64,000 nt of DNA from Rufibacter ruber (GCF_001647275.1 NZ_LRMM01000014.1:1-64000); one strand, 5' to 3'. Shown: positions 43,364 through 52,216, counted from the first letter of the stretch. Program-made: numbers and translations. The notes: generated from the sequence alone by a model not told the origin.

Positions 43364-43664
43364 CGCCCGCATTGCGCAGAGAGGTAACCTGGCGGGAATT
43401 TGGAGAGAGTACTATTTCAGGAATAAGTACTTATACTAACAGTAGTGTGGAAAACTTTTTCTGAGGAAGATAAAAACCCGAAGTCAGGCCTGCCGTACAT
43501 ACCTAGGCTTATCAGCTTGGTAGGCATAAAATGGTAAGATCTGCGCAGAAAGGTTGCTTGATAATTACTTAACAGAAGGGTTACCTCTTGATAATTACTT
43601 AAGCGCGGGAGATCGCGTACATTTACCATACATAATTAAATAAAACACCTTTAACGTTTATTTT
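43364..43664 (+). other. Long leader of the 77-aa gene with a 16-bp direct repeat
   Basis: About 300 bp without a gene. CTTGATAATTACTTAA occurs twice exactly (43557-43572 and 43587-43602), 30 bp apart. AGTACTATTTCAGG and GTACTTATACTAACAGTAGT near 43407-43447 may pair. I assign no riboswitch family. Confidence 0.45.
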
Positions 43665-43898
43665 ATGAGATTTACATTTAAGATGTTTGTGCTGGTTGGG
43701 CTTATTCTTGTTGGAAAATTCTTAAAAGAAGACTCTGCCAATGGTACTGTTCAGAAAGTGGAAGCAACGAGCCAGAATATTTATTCCTTAGACGCAAAAG
43801 CACCACTTCCTTTCACCCAGAAGACAAATCATATTTTAGAACCTGTAACCAAAGAAGGAACTACTACTGAGAAAACCTTTACGTATTCATTGAATTAA
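43665..43898 (+). CDS. Small exported protein, unknown function
   Basis: 77 aa. One hydrophobic N-terminal segment (MFVLVGLILVGKFL) may be a signal or anchor; the remainder is polar with no domain. Codon use is more AT-rich than in surrounding genes. Supported by a recognisable promoter box and a long leader, rather than by homology. Confidence 0.55.
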   Translation: MRFTFKMFVLVGLILVGKFLKEDSANGTVQKVEATSQNIYSLDAKAPLPFTQKTNHILEPVTKEGTTTEKTFTYSLN

Positions 43899-43952
43899 TC
43901 TGCTCCCTCAGAGAAACGAATTTTTCTCCCCTAAAAAGACCCAGACTCAAGT

Positions 43953-45377
43953 CTAGCTGATACGGCTCCAGTTCACGGTGTTGTGGCTCAGCGACCGGAT
44001 GTGCCTCAGTAAGTTGGCATGCTCTGGAAGGCTTAAGTCCGGGTCTTTTTCTATGATCTGCAGGGCGGCCGCCCGGCTCTCTTTCAAAATCTTGGCGTCT
44101 TTGGCCAGGTCAGCAATTAGCAAATCTAAAACCCCGCTTTGCTGGGTTCCCATCAAATCTCCCGGTCCGCGCAGTTTCAGGTCAATGTCGGCAATCTCAA
44201 AGCCGTTGTTGGTCCGCACCATGGTTTCAATGCGCGTCTTGCCTTCCTTGCTGAGTTTATAGCCCGTCATTAAGATGCAGTAGCTTTGGTCGGCGCCACG
44301 GCCTACGCGGCCCCGCAGCTGGTGCAGCTGGGCCAGGCCAAACCGCTCGGCGTTTTCAATCACCATCACGCTGGCGTTGGGCACATTTACGCCTACCTCA
44401 ATCACGGTGGTAGCCACCATAATGTGCGTCTCGTGCTTCACGAAGCGCTGCATCTCATAGTCTTTGTCCTGGGGTTTGAGTTTGCCGTGCACCATGCTCA
44501 CGCGGTACTCCGGGAACGCGCGGGTCACACTCTCGTAGCCGTCCATAAGGTCTTTGTAGTCCAGGCCTTCAGACTCTTCAATGAGCGGGTAGACAATGTA
44601 CACCTGCCGCCCCAGCTTTATCTGCTCACGTATGAACCCGAACACCCGCAGGCGGTTGCTGTCATAGCGGTGCACGGTAATAATTTCTTTCCGGCCCGCC
44701 GGGAGCTCATCAATCACAGATACTTCCAAATCACCGTACAGCGTCATGGCCAGGGTTCTGGGGATTGGTGTGGCTGTCATGACCAGCACGTGCGGAATGA
44801 TGCGGGGGTTCTTCTGCCAGAGCTTGGAGCGCTGCGCCACGCCAAAGCGGTGCTGTTCGTCTACAATGCAGAGGCCCAGGTTATGGAACTGTACTTCGTC
44901 TTCCAGCAGGGCGTGGGTGCCCACAATCATCTGCATTTCACCAGAGCGGAGTTGCTCATGAATGGGCTTACGGTCTTTCTTTTTGGTGGAACCGGTGAGT
45001 TTGCCCAGCACTATGCCCAGTTTGTCTGCGTACTGTTTCAGTCCCTGGTAGTGCTGGTCAGCGAGAATCTCAGTGGGGGCCATGAGGCAGGCCTGGGCTC
45101 CGTTGTCGGTGGCCAGGAGCATGGTCACGAAGGCCACAATGGTTTTGCCGCTGCCCACATCGCCCTGCAAGAGGCGGTTCATCTGCTTGCCGCTGGTCAC
45201 GTCCTGGTAGATCTCGCGCACCACGCGCTTCTGGGCATTGGTAAGGTCAAAGGGCAGGTGGTTCTTGTAGAACTCAGTGAGGGTAGGTGTTTTATTAAAT
45301 ACCTGCCCGGCCAGTTCGGCGCGGCGTTTTGGTGGCGGTGCGCAGGAGCTTGAGCTGGGTGTAGAACAGTTCTTCAA
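43953..45377 (-). CDS. recG: RecG helicase, C-terminal part of a frameshifted gene
   Basis: 474 aa as read, but the first about 16 residues are an out-of-frame reading of the upstream part; genuine RecG resumes at KRRAELAGQVF. Helicase core: Walker A LLQGDVGSGKT, Walker B/DEQH in CIVDEQHRFGV, TATPIPRTLAMTLYGDLEVS, and motif VI QLRGRVGRG. Extra base in an A4 run (plus-strand TTTT at 45327-45330) shifts the frame; removing it gives a 698-aa protein over 43953-46050, the normal length. RecG unwinds stalled replication forks and Holliday junctions. Confidence 0.9.
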   Translation of the reverse strand: MKNCSTPSSSSCAPPPKRRAELAGQVFNKTPTLTEFYKNHLPFDLTNAQKRVVREIYQDVTSGKQMNRLLQGDVGSGKTIVAFVTMLLATDNGAQACLMAPTEILADQHYQGLKQYADKLGIVLGKLTGSTKKKDRKPIHEQLRSGEMQMIVGTHALLEDEVQFHNLGLCIVDEQHRFGVAQRSKLWQKNPRIIPHVLVMTATPIPRTLAMTLYGDLEVSVIDELPAGRKEIITVHRYDSNRLRVFGFIREQIKLGRQVYIVYPLIEESEGLDYKDLMDGYESVTRAFPEYRVSMVHGKLKPQDKDYEMQRFVKHETHIMVATTVIEVGVNVPNASVMVIENAERFGLAQLHQLRGRVGRGADQSYCILMTGYKLSKEGKTRIETMVRTNNGFEIADIDLKLRGPGDLMGTQQSGVLDLLIADLAKDAKILKESRAAALQIIEKDPDLSLPEHANLLRHIRSLSHNTVNWSRIS

Positions 45378-46050
45378 ACTTTAACCTGAACCGCGCCGCC
45401 GCCAGGGTATCCCAATTCTTGGGGAAGTGAATCTGCAGCATGGCCTCGCGCTTAGACACCATGCGGTACTGGTCCACCAGCTCAGGGGTGAGCGTCTCAG
45501 GCAGGTGCGTGGGCGCCTGTTTCAGGAGCTCCTGCATCATGCGGCTGATGGCCTTGCTGTCTACGCGGTGGTTCTTGAGTTTTTCAGAGGTATGGTAAAC
45601 GGGCTGCAGATATGTCTGCTCCAGCTTTACCTCAGAGAGTTCTTCCAGCTCTGGGTGCGCCATGTTGAACCGGCCGTTAAACAAACTCGGCTTGCCGAAG
45701 GCGATGTACTCATGGTTCACCTTGAGCTGGCCCGTCATGAACTTCACGCCTTTGAACCACACCAATTCTATCTCGCCGGAGGCGTCTCTGATTATGGCCG
45801 AGAGGCGTTGTTTGCGGCCTTCGCCTAGCAAATTTTTCTCCAGAATGCGGCCTTTGATCTGCACATACTGCATGTCTTCGGTCAGCTCGGCAATGGCGTG
45901 GAACTGCGTGCGGTCCATGTACCGGAACGGGTAGTGCTGAATGAGGTCGCCGTAGGTGAAGATGCCCAGCTCGGTCTGCAGCAATGTGGCCCGCTGGGGC
46001 CCCACGCCCTTGAGGAACTCTATCTTGGTATGGAAAAAGCCAGATGACAC
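45295..46050 (-). CDS. recG: RecG wedge/OB domain, N-terminal part of a frameshifted gene
   Basis: 251 aa as read. N-terminal KIEFLKGVGPQRATLLQTELGIFTYGDLIQHYPFRYMDRT, the usual RecG start, followed by the OB-fold wedge (VQIKGRIL ... ELVWFKGVKFM). After LFYTQLKLLRTATK the reading departs from the family (TPRRTGRAGI-stop), where the second frame continues correctly. Together with the C-terminal frame it makes one complete recG. Confidence 0.9.
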   Translation of the reverse strand: MSSGFFHTKIEFLKGVGPQRATLLQTELGIFTYGDLIQHYPFRYMDRTQFHAIAELTEDMQYVQIKGRILEKNLLGEGRKQRLSAIIRDASGEIELVWFKGVKFMTGQLKVNHEYIAFGKPSLFNGRFNMAHPELEELSEVKLEQTYLQPVYHTSEKLKNHRVDSKAISRMMQELLKQAPTHLPETLTPELVDQYRMVSKREAMLQIHFPKNWDTLAAARFRLKFEELFYTQLKLLRTATKTPRRTGRAGI

Positions 46051-46067
46051 GTAGTTGGGAGGCGCTT

Positions 46068-46109
46068 CCTGTTTTTAGCCTGTTTTTGAGAAAATAGCCC
46101 AGAAACAGG
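46068..46109. repeat. Dispersed palindrome, copy 24
   Basis: Between recG and the yjdM gene, both minus strand. CCTGTTTTTAGCCTG on the left, AGCCCAGAAACAGG on the right. Confidence 0.7.
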
Positions 46110-46191
46110 AGCGAAGCCGTTCTGTAAAGTTACGGAAAAGGAGAAAGCGGGGCTACCGCAGACGCTAAAGAATAACGTGCGTCTGAACAGT

Positions 46192-46533
46192 TTACGCCTT
46201 GCGCACAAACTCAGATTTAAGCGCCATTGACCCGAAGCCGTCAATTTTGCAGTCTATGTTGTGGTCGCCGTCAGTGAGGCGTATGTTTTTCACTTTGGTG
46301 CCGGCCTTTACCGGTTTGGGCGCGCCTTTCACGGGCAAATCTTTGATGACCACCACCGAGTCGCCGTCTTGTAATACGTTTCCGTTGGCGTCTTTTATCT
46401 GCAAACCTGCCTCTTGGCTCGCCTCCGCGGGGTTCCACTCGTGGCCGCATTCTGGACAGGCGTAGGTTTCTTCTCCCGTTGCGTAACCGTAGGGTGAGTT
46501 GCAGTTGGGGCAGGGTTTTAATTCGTCAGACAT
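46192..46533 (-). CDS. yjdM: PhnA/YjdM family zinc-ribbon protein
   Basis: 113 aa. N-terminal zinc ribbon with Cys8, Cys11, Cys26 and Cys29 (CPNC ... CPEC), and a C-terminal SH3-like domain ([41 protein letters not shown]). Despite the name, this family is not needed for phosphonate use and its function is unclear. No phn genes nearby. Single gene. Confidence 0.92.
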   Translation of the reverse strand: MSDELKPCPNCNSPYGYATGEETYACPECGHEWNPAEASQEAGLQIKDANGNVLQDGDSVVVIKDLPVKGAPKPVKAGTKVKNIRLTDGDHNIDCKIDGFGSMALKSEFVRKA

Positions 46534-46567
46534 GGTATGCTTGTTTAAGAAATAGGCTGGCGTTGCT

Positions 46568-46607
46568 GCGTTTTTGGCCTGCTTTCTAAAAAATAGTCCA
46601 GAAACGC
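46568..46607. repeat. Dispersed palindrome, copy 25
   Basis: Upstream of the yjdM start; right arm reads AGTCCAGAAACGC, two mismatches. Confidence 0.7.
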
Positions 46608-46930
46608 CTGGCCGAACCGGTGGGTAAAATTACAGAAAAGAAAGGAGCGGGGCTAATGCAGAAATGGTTGGCAAGCTTCATAGACGGCAAACAGGCGCAT
46701 CCAGGAACAAATTGTTCACTGGTAAACCGCAGCCAAAATTCTTGCGCTGCGTATATGCACTATCTATTAACTAAAGAAAGGAGGGACAATCTGTGCTAGG
46801 CTTTTACGGGTTATTAGTAAGCACCTTCCACGCTGGTAGAGCGTTACGCCATTAAGTGGCCCTGAGTAGGTTTCGGCCGTGGCCGATGCCTTGCAGTTTT
46901 AAGTTTTTGAATTTTCATAAAGGAAGTCCT
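46608..46930. other. Gene-free spacer
   Basis: No supported reading frame, RNA gene or strong hairpin seen between two palindrome copies upstream of the serine-hydrolase gene. Confidence 0.5.
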
Positions 46931-46970
46931 TCTGTTTTTGGCCTGTTTCTTAGAAAATAGCCCTGAAACG
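46931..46970. repeat. Dispersed palindrome, copy 26
   Basis: Consensus left arm TCTGTTTTTGGCCTG; right arm AATAGCCCTGAAACG is diverged. Confidence 0.75.
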
Positions 46971-47094
46971 GAAGGGCTTTCTTGCCTGCCGTCCCTTGGC
47001 AGACGCTCTTTGCCGGTGCAACTAAAGGTGGTTTGGAAAGATATAGAGGGTTTCCTATTTTCCAGCCAGAAACTCTTCACCTATCCCTCCCGCT

Positions 47095-48246
47095 ATGAGA
47101 CCCTTCTTGGTTGCTTTTCTCATTCTGTGTATTTCCTGCCAGACCTTTGCCCAAACAGACAAAGCCGAGACTGATTTACGCCGCATCATGGAGCAGAAGA
47201 AAGCGGTAGGGTTGGCCGTGGCGGTGGTGAAAGACGGCAAACTGGTCTACACCCGCTCGCTGGGAATGAAAGACGTGGAGCAAAACCTTCCGCTGGCGGA
47301 AGATGATATGTTCAGGATTGCCTCTATCTCAAAGTCCTTTTCGGCCACGTCTATCATGCAGTTAGTGGAGGCCAAGAAAATGTCGCTGGACGATGATTTC
47401 AGTAAGCTGGTGGGTTTTCAAGTGCGCAACCCCAAGTTTCCGGACAAAGTGATCACGCTCAAGATGGTGCTCTCGCACACCTCCAGCATCTTAGACCGCA
47501 ACGGCTATTTCAACCTGGACGTGATTCACCCAGACAAGAACCCCAACTGGCAGAAGTGCTACGCAGATTATGCGCCCGGCACGCAGTACACCTACTGTAA
47601 CCTCAACTTCAACCTAGTGGGCGCGGTGATTGAGCGCGCCACCGGCCAGCGGTTTGACCAATACGTGAAGCGGCACATTCTGGACCCGCTGGGGCTGTAC
47701 GGCGGCTACTGCGTAGATTCCCTGGACCGCTCCAAGTTTGTCACCCTCTATGAGTACAATGCGGGCGGCAACGCTTTCACACCGTCACCGGCAGCCTATG
47801 CGCCCCGCTCAGAGGAAATCAAAAGTTACGTGATGGCCCAGAGCACGCCTGTGTTTTCGCCTACCGGCGGAATGAAAATCTCTGCCAAGGATTTGGCTAC
47901 CTACATGCTCATGCACCTGAACCAGGGCCGTTACCCGGGCGGCCGTATTCTCTCCAAAAAAAGCGCGAAGCTCATGCAAACACCCGTTGTCAAAACCACA
48001 GACGTGTCTCATTACGGGCTGGCGCTGCGCACGGCGGGCAACTTGATTCCGGACAAGGTGCTGGTGGGGCATACGGGCTCAGCCTACGGCCTGTACAGCG
48101 CCCTATTCTTCCACCCGAAGGAGAAGTTCGGGTTTGTGGTGATGACCAACGGCTGCCATACCACGTCTTCAGAAGATGAGATTAGGGACATCTTGCACCT
48201 GACCATGCGCAGCCTGAATGAGAATGTGGTGAAAGCGGGGAAATAA
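47095..48246 (+). CDS. Exported serine hydrolase, beta-lactamase/class C-like family
   Basis: 383 aa. Signal peptide residues 1-20 (FLVAFLILCISC ... FAQ). Penicillin-binding-protein fold: SxxK nucleophile SISKSF near residue 78, YxN motif YCNLN around 165, and a KTG-equivalent GHTGSAYG near 325. Family includes esterases, D-aminopeptidases and carboxypeptidases as well as true class C beta-lactamases; HTG in place of KTG points away from a dedicated beta-lactamase. Localises to the periplasm. Monocistronic. Confidence 0.88.
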   Translation: MRPFLVAFLILCISCQTFAQTDKAETDLRRIMEQKKAVGLAVAVVKDGKLVYTRSLGMKDVEQNLPLAEDDMFRIASISKSFSATSIMQLVEAKKMSLDDDFSKLVGFQVRNPKFPDKVITLKMVLSHTSSILDRNGYFNLDVIHPDKNPNWQKCYADYAPGTQYTYCNLNFNLVGAVIERATGQRFDQYVKRHILDPLGLYGGYCVDSLDRSKFVTLYEYNAGGNAFTPSPAAYAPRSEEIKSYVMAQSTPVFSPTGGMKISAKDLATYMLMHLNQGRYPGGRILSKKSAKLMQTPVVKTTDVSHYGLALRTAGNLIPDKVLVGHTGSAYGLYSALFFHPKEKFGFVVMTNGCHTTSSEDEIRDILHLTMRSLNENVVKAGK

Positions 48247-48251
48247 TACGG

Positions 48252-48290
48252 GCGTTTTTGGCCTGTTTTGGCGAAAATAGGCCGGAAACG
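48252..48290. repeat. Dispersed palindrome, copy 27
   Basis: Four bases after the serine-hydrolase stop, in a convergent gap facing the PIN gene. Confidence 0.8.
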
Positions 48291-48322
48291 GATAGGGGCT
48301 AATTTTTAAAAAGCAAATGAAC

Positions 48323-48805
48323 TTACAAATCAAGTAATCCGAACGCTTGATGATAAGGCGTGCTAATATCTAAGAATTCAAATTTTGCGCGGGCCTTACT
48401 TCTAAGTATTTCAATTATCACACCTGACCGTGCATCAGACGTGACAAAATGAGTGATGGTTTTATCAACGTCTGCTTGCGCAAAAAGCTTTGAGTCATTA
48501 GGTATAATAGCTCTAGGCATGAGTTGTTCTTTTAGAGCGCCTTTTCCTTCAAATATAATTCTGGCAAATTCGCCTGCTTTTTGCGCATGGTCAAGATTAA
48601 AAGGTATAATCTGAATATTACGGAGAGGCAGTTGGTCAATTTTACCAAGAACGCAGTATTCTGCAATTGTGATGGTTGATACTTTTAGCGTTACCCCTTT
48701 GTTTAGGAAATAGCGGAAATATTCCCTTGCATTCTGATGAAGTGGGTCTTCATCGTTTAAGAGCCTTATAAAGAAACTTGTATCTAAGAGAACACTATGT
48801 GTCAT
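48323..48805 (-). CDS. PIN-domain ribonuclease (toxin-like)
   Basis: 160 aa. All four acidic PIN positions are visible: Asp8 in LLDTSFFIRLL, Glu49 in ITIAEYCVL, Asp104 in IPNDSKLFAQA, and Asp124 in FVTSDAR. Such proteins are metal-dependent RNases, often VapC-type toxins. The gene overlaps the upstream 259-aa gene by 11 bp on the same strand, so the two are one unit. Partner is much larger than a classical VapB antitoxin. Noticeably AT-rich relative to neighbours. Confidence 0.85.
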   Translation of the reverse strand: MTHSVLLDTSFFIRLLNDEDPLHQNAREYFRYFLNKGVTLKVSTITIAEYCVLGKIDQLPLRNIQIIPFNLDHAQKAGEFARIIFEGKGALKEQLMPRAIIPNDSKLFAQADVDKTITHFVTSDARSGVIIEILRSKARAKFEFLDISTPYHQAFGLLDL

Positions 48806-49574
48806 AACCGCCTCTGATATTATTCAACCAGTCATTGGCATTGATATCTTTCCAGTTTGACTTTGCCTTGGTGATTAAGGTGTCAAGGTATTGGTCATCA
48901 TATTTGGGACTAAAATCAATTAATTGAAGTAGTTTTAGGCTTGATTTGTCAATTTCGCCCGTTTCTAGGTTTTGTTTCCCTGTAGCTCTTACTCCAAATT
49001 TCTTATACAATAGGTTCTCTTCTTGGTTTTGCAGATATACTTTAGGAGCTTCTATTGTCAGGGAGCCAAACTCATCAGTATCTAAATGTATATTGGCTTT
49101 CGTTTTTCCTCCGGCATTTGTTAATGTGCCATAGAAGTACAGTTCTGCGTCAATCCAAATATTTTCTGTTCTAAAAAACTTAGTGTTAGGGGTTATTCTT
49201 AAAGCCGTTTCTTCAGATACAGAAGTTTTGATTTCAAAGTCGTAATTCTTTTGGTAAGAAAGGCTTTGAATGTTTTCAATGGCTTGTGCAGTCTTTAAGT
49301 CAAGGAAATCAATAGAATTTACTTTTTCTATTTGGCTTATTACAGCACTGAAGCCAATGATTGCTTGAAGACTAGTTTTGAATATATTCCTTATTGAACC
49401 TTCTTCAATATCATATGTAATGATTGGTCTATCCTTCTTATTGTTGGGATAAAGAAGGTCTTCTATATTTTGAAGAATTAAAGCAATCTCTTTAATGTCA
49501 TAGTTGTCTGGGGATAGCGTTAAGCTCCCTTTGTTTCCTATGACACGAATTTCGATGCTTCCAATTTTGTCCAT
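48795..49574 (-). CDS. Partner of the PIN-domain protein, unknown family
   Basis: 259 aa from ATG 49574 (a TTG 6 bp upstream is possible). No signal peptide, no recognised domain. N-terminal part IRVIGNKGSLTLSPDNYDIKEIALILQNIEDLLYPNNKK could be a small alpha/beta module, followed by SIRNIFKTSLQAIIGFSAVISQIEKV (amphipathic helix) and a beta-rich second half. Overlaps the PIN gene by 11 bp, so translation is coupled. A 60-base sample (49201-49260) counts 19 G+C, versus over half in flanking genes, indicating acquisition by transfer. Confidence 0.75.
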   Translation of the reverse strand: MDKIGSIEIRVIGNKGSLTLSPDNYDIKEIALILQNIEDLLYPNNKKDRPIITYDIEEGSIRNIFKTSLQAIIGFSAVISQIEKVNSIDFLDLKTAQAIENIQSLSYQKNYDFEIKTSVSEETALRITPNTKFFRTENIWIDAELYFYGTLTNAGGKTKANIHLDTDEFGSLTIEAPKVYLQNQEENLLYKKFGVRATGKQNLETGEIDKSSLKLLQLIDFSPKYDDQYLDTLITKAKSNWKDINANDWLNNIRGGYDT

Positions 49575-49654
49575 ACACAAAAGTAACGGATTAAACCGGG
49601 TTTTAGATATGTTTGGGAGCCGTGGTAAAGTTCACCTAGCTGATAAAATTAAAT

Positions 49655-49691
49655 GAAAAAGCCGAACAGTATACAAGATACCATTCGGCTT
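49655..49691 (-). terminator. Terminator of the mutY-ssb-gldE-gldD operon
   Basis: AAGCCGAA / TTCGGCTT hairpin with a minus-strand T-rich tail (TTTTTCATTT). Confidence 0.75.
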
Positions 49692-49714
49692 CCATTTAAT
49701 GAACTTCAGTTTTC

Positions 49715-49752
49715 CGTTTCCGGCCTGTTTTCGCCAAAACAGCCCCAAAACG
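49715..49752. repeat. Dispersed palindrome, copy 28
   Basis: Four bases after the gldD stop; CGTTTCCGG and CCCCAAAACG arms. Confidence 0.75.
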
Positions 49753-49756
49753 CAAA

Positions 49757-50359
49757 CTACTTCACCTGCTCCGTCCAGTGCAGCGTATTCAGCAAATGCA
49801 CCACATCTTTTTTCAAGTACTCAATGACTGGGGCCAGTGAATCATTGGCGGTGGCAGTCCGGAAGTAGAGGGCGCCCCGGAAGAAGTGTTTGGTGCTGTC
49901 TGTGAGGTAGAACTGGAACTGGCTGGGCACCTCGCCCTGTAGCTCAAAAACGCTGGCGGTGATGCCGGTGGGGGTTTTAATCTGGCTTTCCTCAATGGCG
50001 TAGGCTTTGATCTGGTGCCGGCTGGTGAGCTTACGCGCGTCTTCCACCAAGCTGTTAAACGCCTTGGGGTCCTGGTTGAAGTTCTTGTAGGTGAGCTGCA
50101 CGTTGGCCTTGAACTGCGGGTAATAGAGGTCAATCCAGTGCGGTTCGGCAATGCGGGAGGAGTCTTTGAGCACCTTGGCATAGACCGAGTGTTCAAAGGT
50201 GTACGGGTGCCGCTCCTGCAGCGGCTGGTATTTGGCCGCGGGCAGGTCTATGCGGTTGTAACCCTTGGGTTTGGGCGTGTAGTCTTCACCAGCGCAACTG
50301 GCTAAGAAAAAGCTTCCGCAGAAGGCAGCTAGTATGAACAGGAAGTTATTCTTCTTCAT
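49757..50359 (-). CDS. gldD: Gliding motility lipoprotein GldD
   Basis: 200 aa from ATG 50359; upstream in-frame starts lie inside gldE. Lipoprotein signal with lipobox LASC, then GEDYTPKPKGYNRIDLPAAKYQ, the family start (conserved PKP.GY.RI.LP). The rest (HWIDLYYPQFKANVQLTYK, GEVPSQFQFYLTDS, HFFRGALYFRT) is the GldD pattern. Required for gliding in Flavobacterium, probably with the type IX secretion apparatus. Starts 14 bp inside the end of gldE. Confidence 0.95.
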   Translation of the reverse strand: MKKNNFLFILAAFCGSFFLASCAGEDYTPKPKGYNRIDLPAAKYQPLQERHPYTFEHSVYAKVLKDSSRIAEPHWIDLYYPQFKANVQLTYKNFNQDPKAFNSLVEDARKLTSRHQIKAYAIEESQIKTPTGITASVFELQGEVPSQFQFYLTDSTKHFFRGALYFRTATANDSLAPVIEYLKKDVVHLLNTLHWTEQVK

Positions 50360-51701
50360 TGTTAGGATGCGGCACAATCTGGTGCACGCGTACTTTTTTA
50401 ATCTTTTTACTGTCAGCGGCTTCTATCTTGAAGATATAGGGCCCCAATTGCATTTCCTCGCCGGTGTGCGGTATGCGGGAGAACAGGCGCAGCATTAAGC
50501 CGGCCAGTGACTCCACTTCGCCCCTGATCTCCTTGAGCAGCTCAGCGGGCGGATCTACAATTTTGCAGAAATCGTGCAGAGAGGTGCGGCCCTCAAACAG
50601 GAACGTGTGTTCATCCAGTTGCGTATAGTAGCGGTCCTCTTCGTCGTCCAACTCGTCATGGATTTCGCCCACAATCTCCTCAATCACATCTTCCAGGGTA
50701 AGCAGGCCGGTGGTGTCGCCGTACTCGTTCACCACAATGGCCATGTGCACCCGCCGCTCCTGGAATTCACGCAACAGCTCGTCAATCTTCTTAGATTCTG
50801 GTACAAAGTACGGGGTTCTGATCAGGTTCTGCCAGGTAAAATCTGCTGGGGCATTGAGGTGGGGCAGCAGGTCTTTTACGTACAGCACGCCGTCAATCTT
50901 GTCCAGTCCGTCTGAGTACACCGGCACGCGGCTGTAGCCCCAGTTGTGCACCTGTTTGAGCAGCGCAGGAAACGGCATGCGGCGGTTGAACGCAATAATA
51001 TCTACCCGCGCCCGCATTATCTGCCGCACGGTAATAGAGCTGAAGTTCACAATGGCTTTCAGCAAGCCTTTCTCTTCTGGTGAGGCTGGTGCCGAAGGGG
51101 CATGGTCCAGGGACTGTGACAGCTCCTCAGTGGCAGACGGCGTCCCGAAGGCTTCACGGGTGCGGCCCATCATACGCTGCAGTGGCAGGAAAACGGCCAC
51201 AAAGGGGGCGCCTAAAGTTGAAATAACCTGAATCACGGGCAGCAGAGCGGGCTGGTGCTGGCTTTGCTGTTTCCTTCCCCATGCGGCAGACAGCAGCCGG
51301 GCCGCTAGCAGAACCGCTGCCAGCCCTATGGCAATGCCCAGCAACGCCAGCCACTGGTGCGCCGCGCCGGGTGCAAGAACATGGGTAAGAAGTTTAAAAA
51401 CAGAGAGGGCCAGCAGCAGGTGCAATGTGGAGTTCAGGAACGCTCCGGCCAGAATCACCCGCTCTGGTGCCTGCGAAAGGTGCTGTACGTGGGCGGCCAT
51501 TTTAAGGCCGGCGTTATTCTGGGCAGTGGCCAGAAAGCGCTGAAAAGCAGCCAGGGCAGCCGTTATGGCCAGGCTGCTCACAAAGAACAGCAGGAGCAAG
51601 GCGGTTGGCCACGCCCATGCCGCCGGGTCAACCTGGGGAAGGGTTAAAGTAAGAAGAGAGCCCCAACTGTAGGGCTCTCCTGATGGAGGTATACTTTCCA
51701 A
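50346..51701 (-). CDS. gldE: Gliding motility protein GldE (CNNM/CorC-like, CBS domains)
   Basis: 451 aa. Hydrophobic segments near residues 31-53, 81-108 and 115-140, a fourth around 152-175, then a cytoplasmic CBS pair (about 220-345: TVRQIMRARVDIIAFNRRM, GVLYVKDLLPHL, MAIVVNEYGDTTGLLTLEDVIEEIVGEI) and a C-terminal transporter-associated CorC_HlyC domain. In Flavobacterium overexpressed GldE compensates for some gldB loss. Position before gldD after ssb identifies it as GldE. Confidence 0.94.
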   Translation of the reverse strand: MESIPPSGEPYSWGSLLTLTLPQVDPAAWAWPTALLLLFFVSSLAITAALAAFQRFLATAQNNAGLKMAAHVQHLSQAPERVILAGAFLNSTLHLLLALSVFKLLTHVLAPGAAHQWLALLGIAIGLAAVLLAARLLSAAWGRKQQSQHQPALLPVIQVISTLGAPFVAVFLPLQRMMGRTREAFGTPSATEELSQSLDHAPSAPASPEEKGLLKAIVNFSSITVRQIMRARVDIIAFNRRMPFPALLKQVHNWGYSRVPVYSDGLDKIDGVLYVKDLLPHLNAPADFTWQNLIRTPYFVPESKKIDELLREFQERRVHMAIVVNEYGDTTGLLTLEDVIEEIVGEIHDELDDEEDRYYTQLDEHTFLFEGRTSLHDFCKIVDPPAELLKEIRGEVESLAGLMLRLFSRIPHTGEEMQLGPYIFKIEAADSKKIKKVRVHQIVPHPNNEEE

Positions 51702-51727
51702 GTGAAAAGAATTGGTTCAACAATAGG

Positions 51728-52216
51728 TTAGAAGGGCAGGTCGTCTGGCTCTTCCTCATAGGCCGCCGAACGGGTGCTGCCGCCTTTGCTGGCAGAACTG
51801 GCGCCGGCGTTTCCGCCGCCGGAAGAGGCTTGTTCATTGCCGTAGCTTCCGCCGCCGTTGTTCTGACCGCCGTTGCCGCCTTCAGAGCGGCCACCCAGCA
51901 TGGTCATGTTGTCTGCTACAATCTCAGTGCTGTACCGCTGTATGCCGTCTTTGTCTGTATAATTGTTAGACCTGATTCTGCCTTCAATATAAACTGACTG
52001 GCCTTTCTTGAGGTATTTCTCAGAGACTTCGGCCAAGCCGCGCCACAGCACTATGTTGTGCCACTCTGTGCGCTCCTGGCGCTCGCCGTTCTTGTCTTTG
52101 AACGTCTCAGAGGTGGCCAAAGGGAAACGGGCTACCGCCACACCGCCTTCTAAGTGCCTCACCTCCGGGTCTTTGCCAAGGTTGCCAATCAAGATAACTT
52201 TATTAATGCTTGCCAT
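51728..52216 (-). CDS. ssb: Single-stranded DNA-binding protein
   Basis: 162 aa. OB-fold (INKVILIGNLGKDPEVRHLEGGVAVARFPLATSE ... WHNIVLWRGLAE ... VYIEGRIRSNNY), followed by a Gly/Asn/Ser-rich flexible linker and the acidic protein-interaction tip EEEPDDLPF. Binds single-stranded DNA as tetramers in replication and repair. Middle gene of the mutY-ssb-gldE-gldD operon. Confidence 0.97.
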   Translation of the reverse strand: MASINKVILIGNLGKDPEVRHLEGGVAVARFPLATSETFKDKNGERQERTEWHNIVLWRGLAEVSEKYLKKGQSVYIEGRIRSNNYTDKDGIQRYSTEIVADNMTMLGGRSEGGNGGQNNGGGSYGNEQASSGGGNAGASSASKGGSTRSAAYEEEPDDLPF

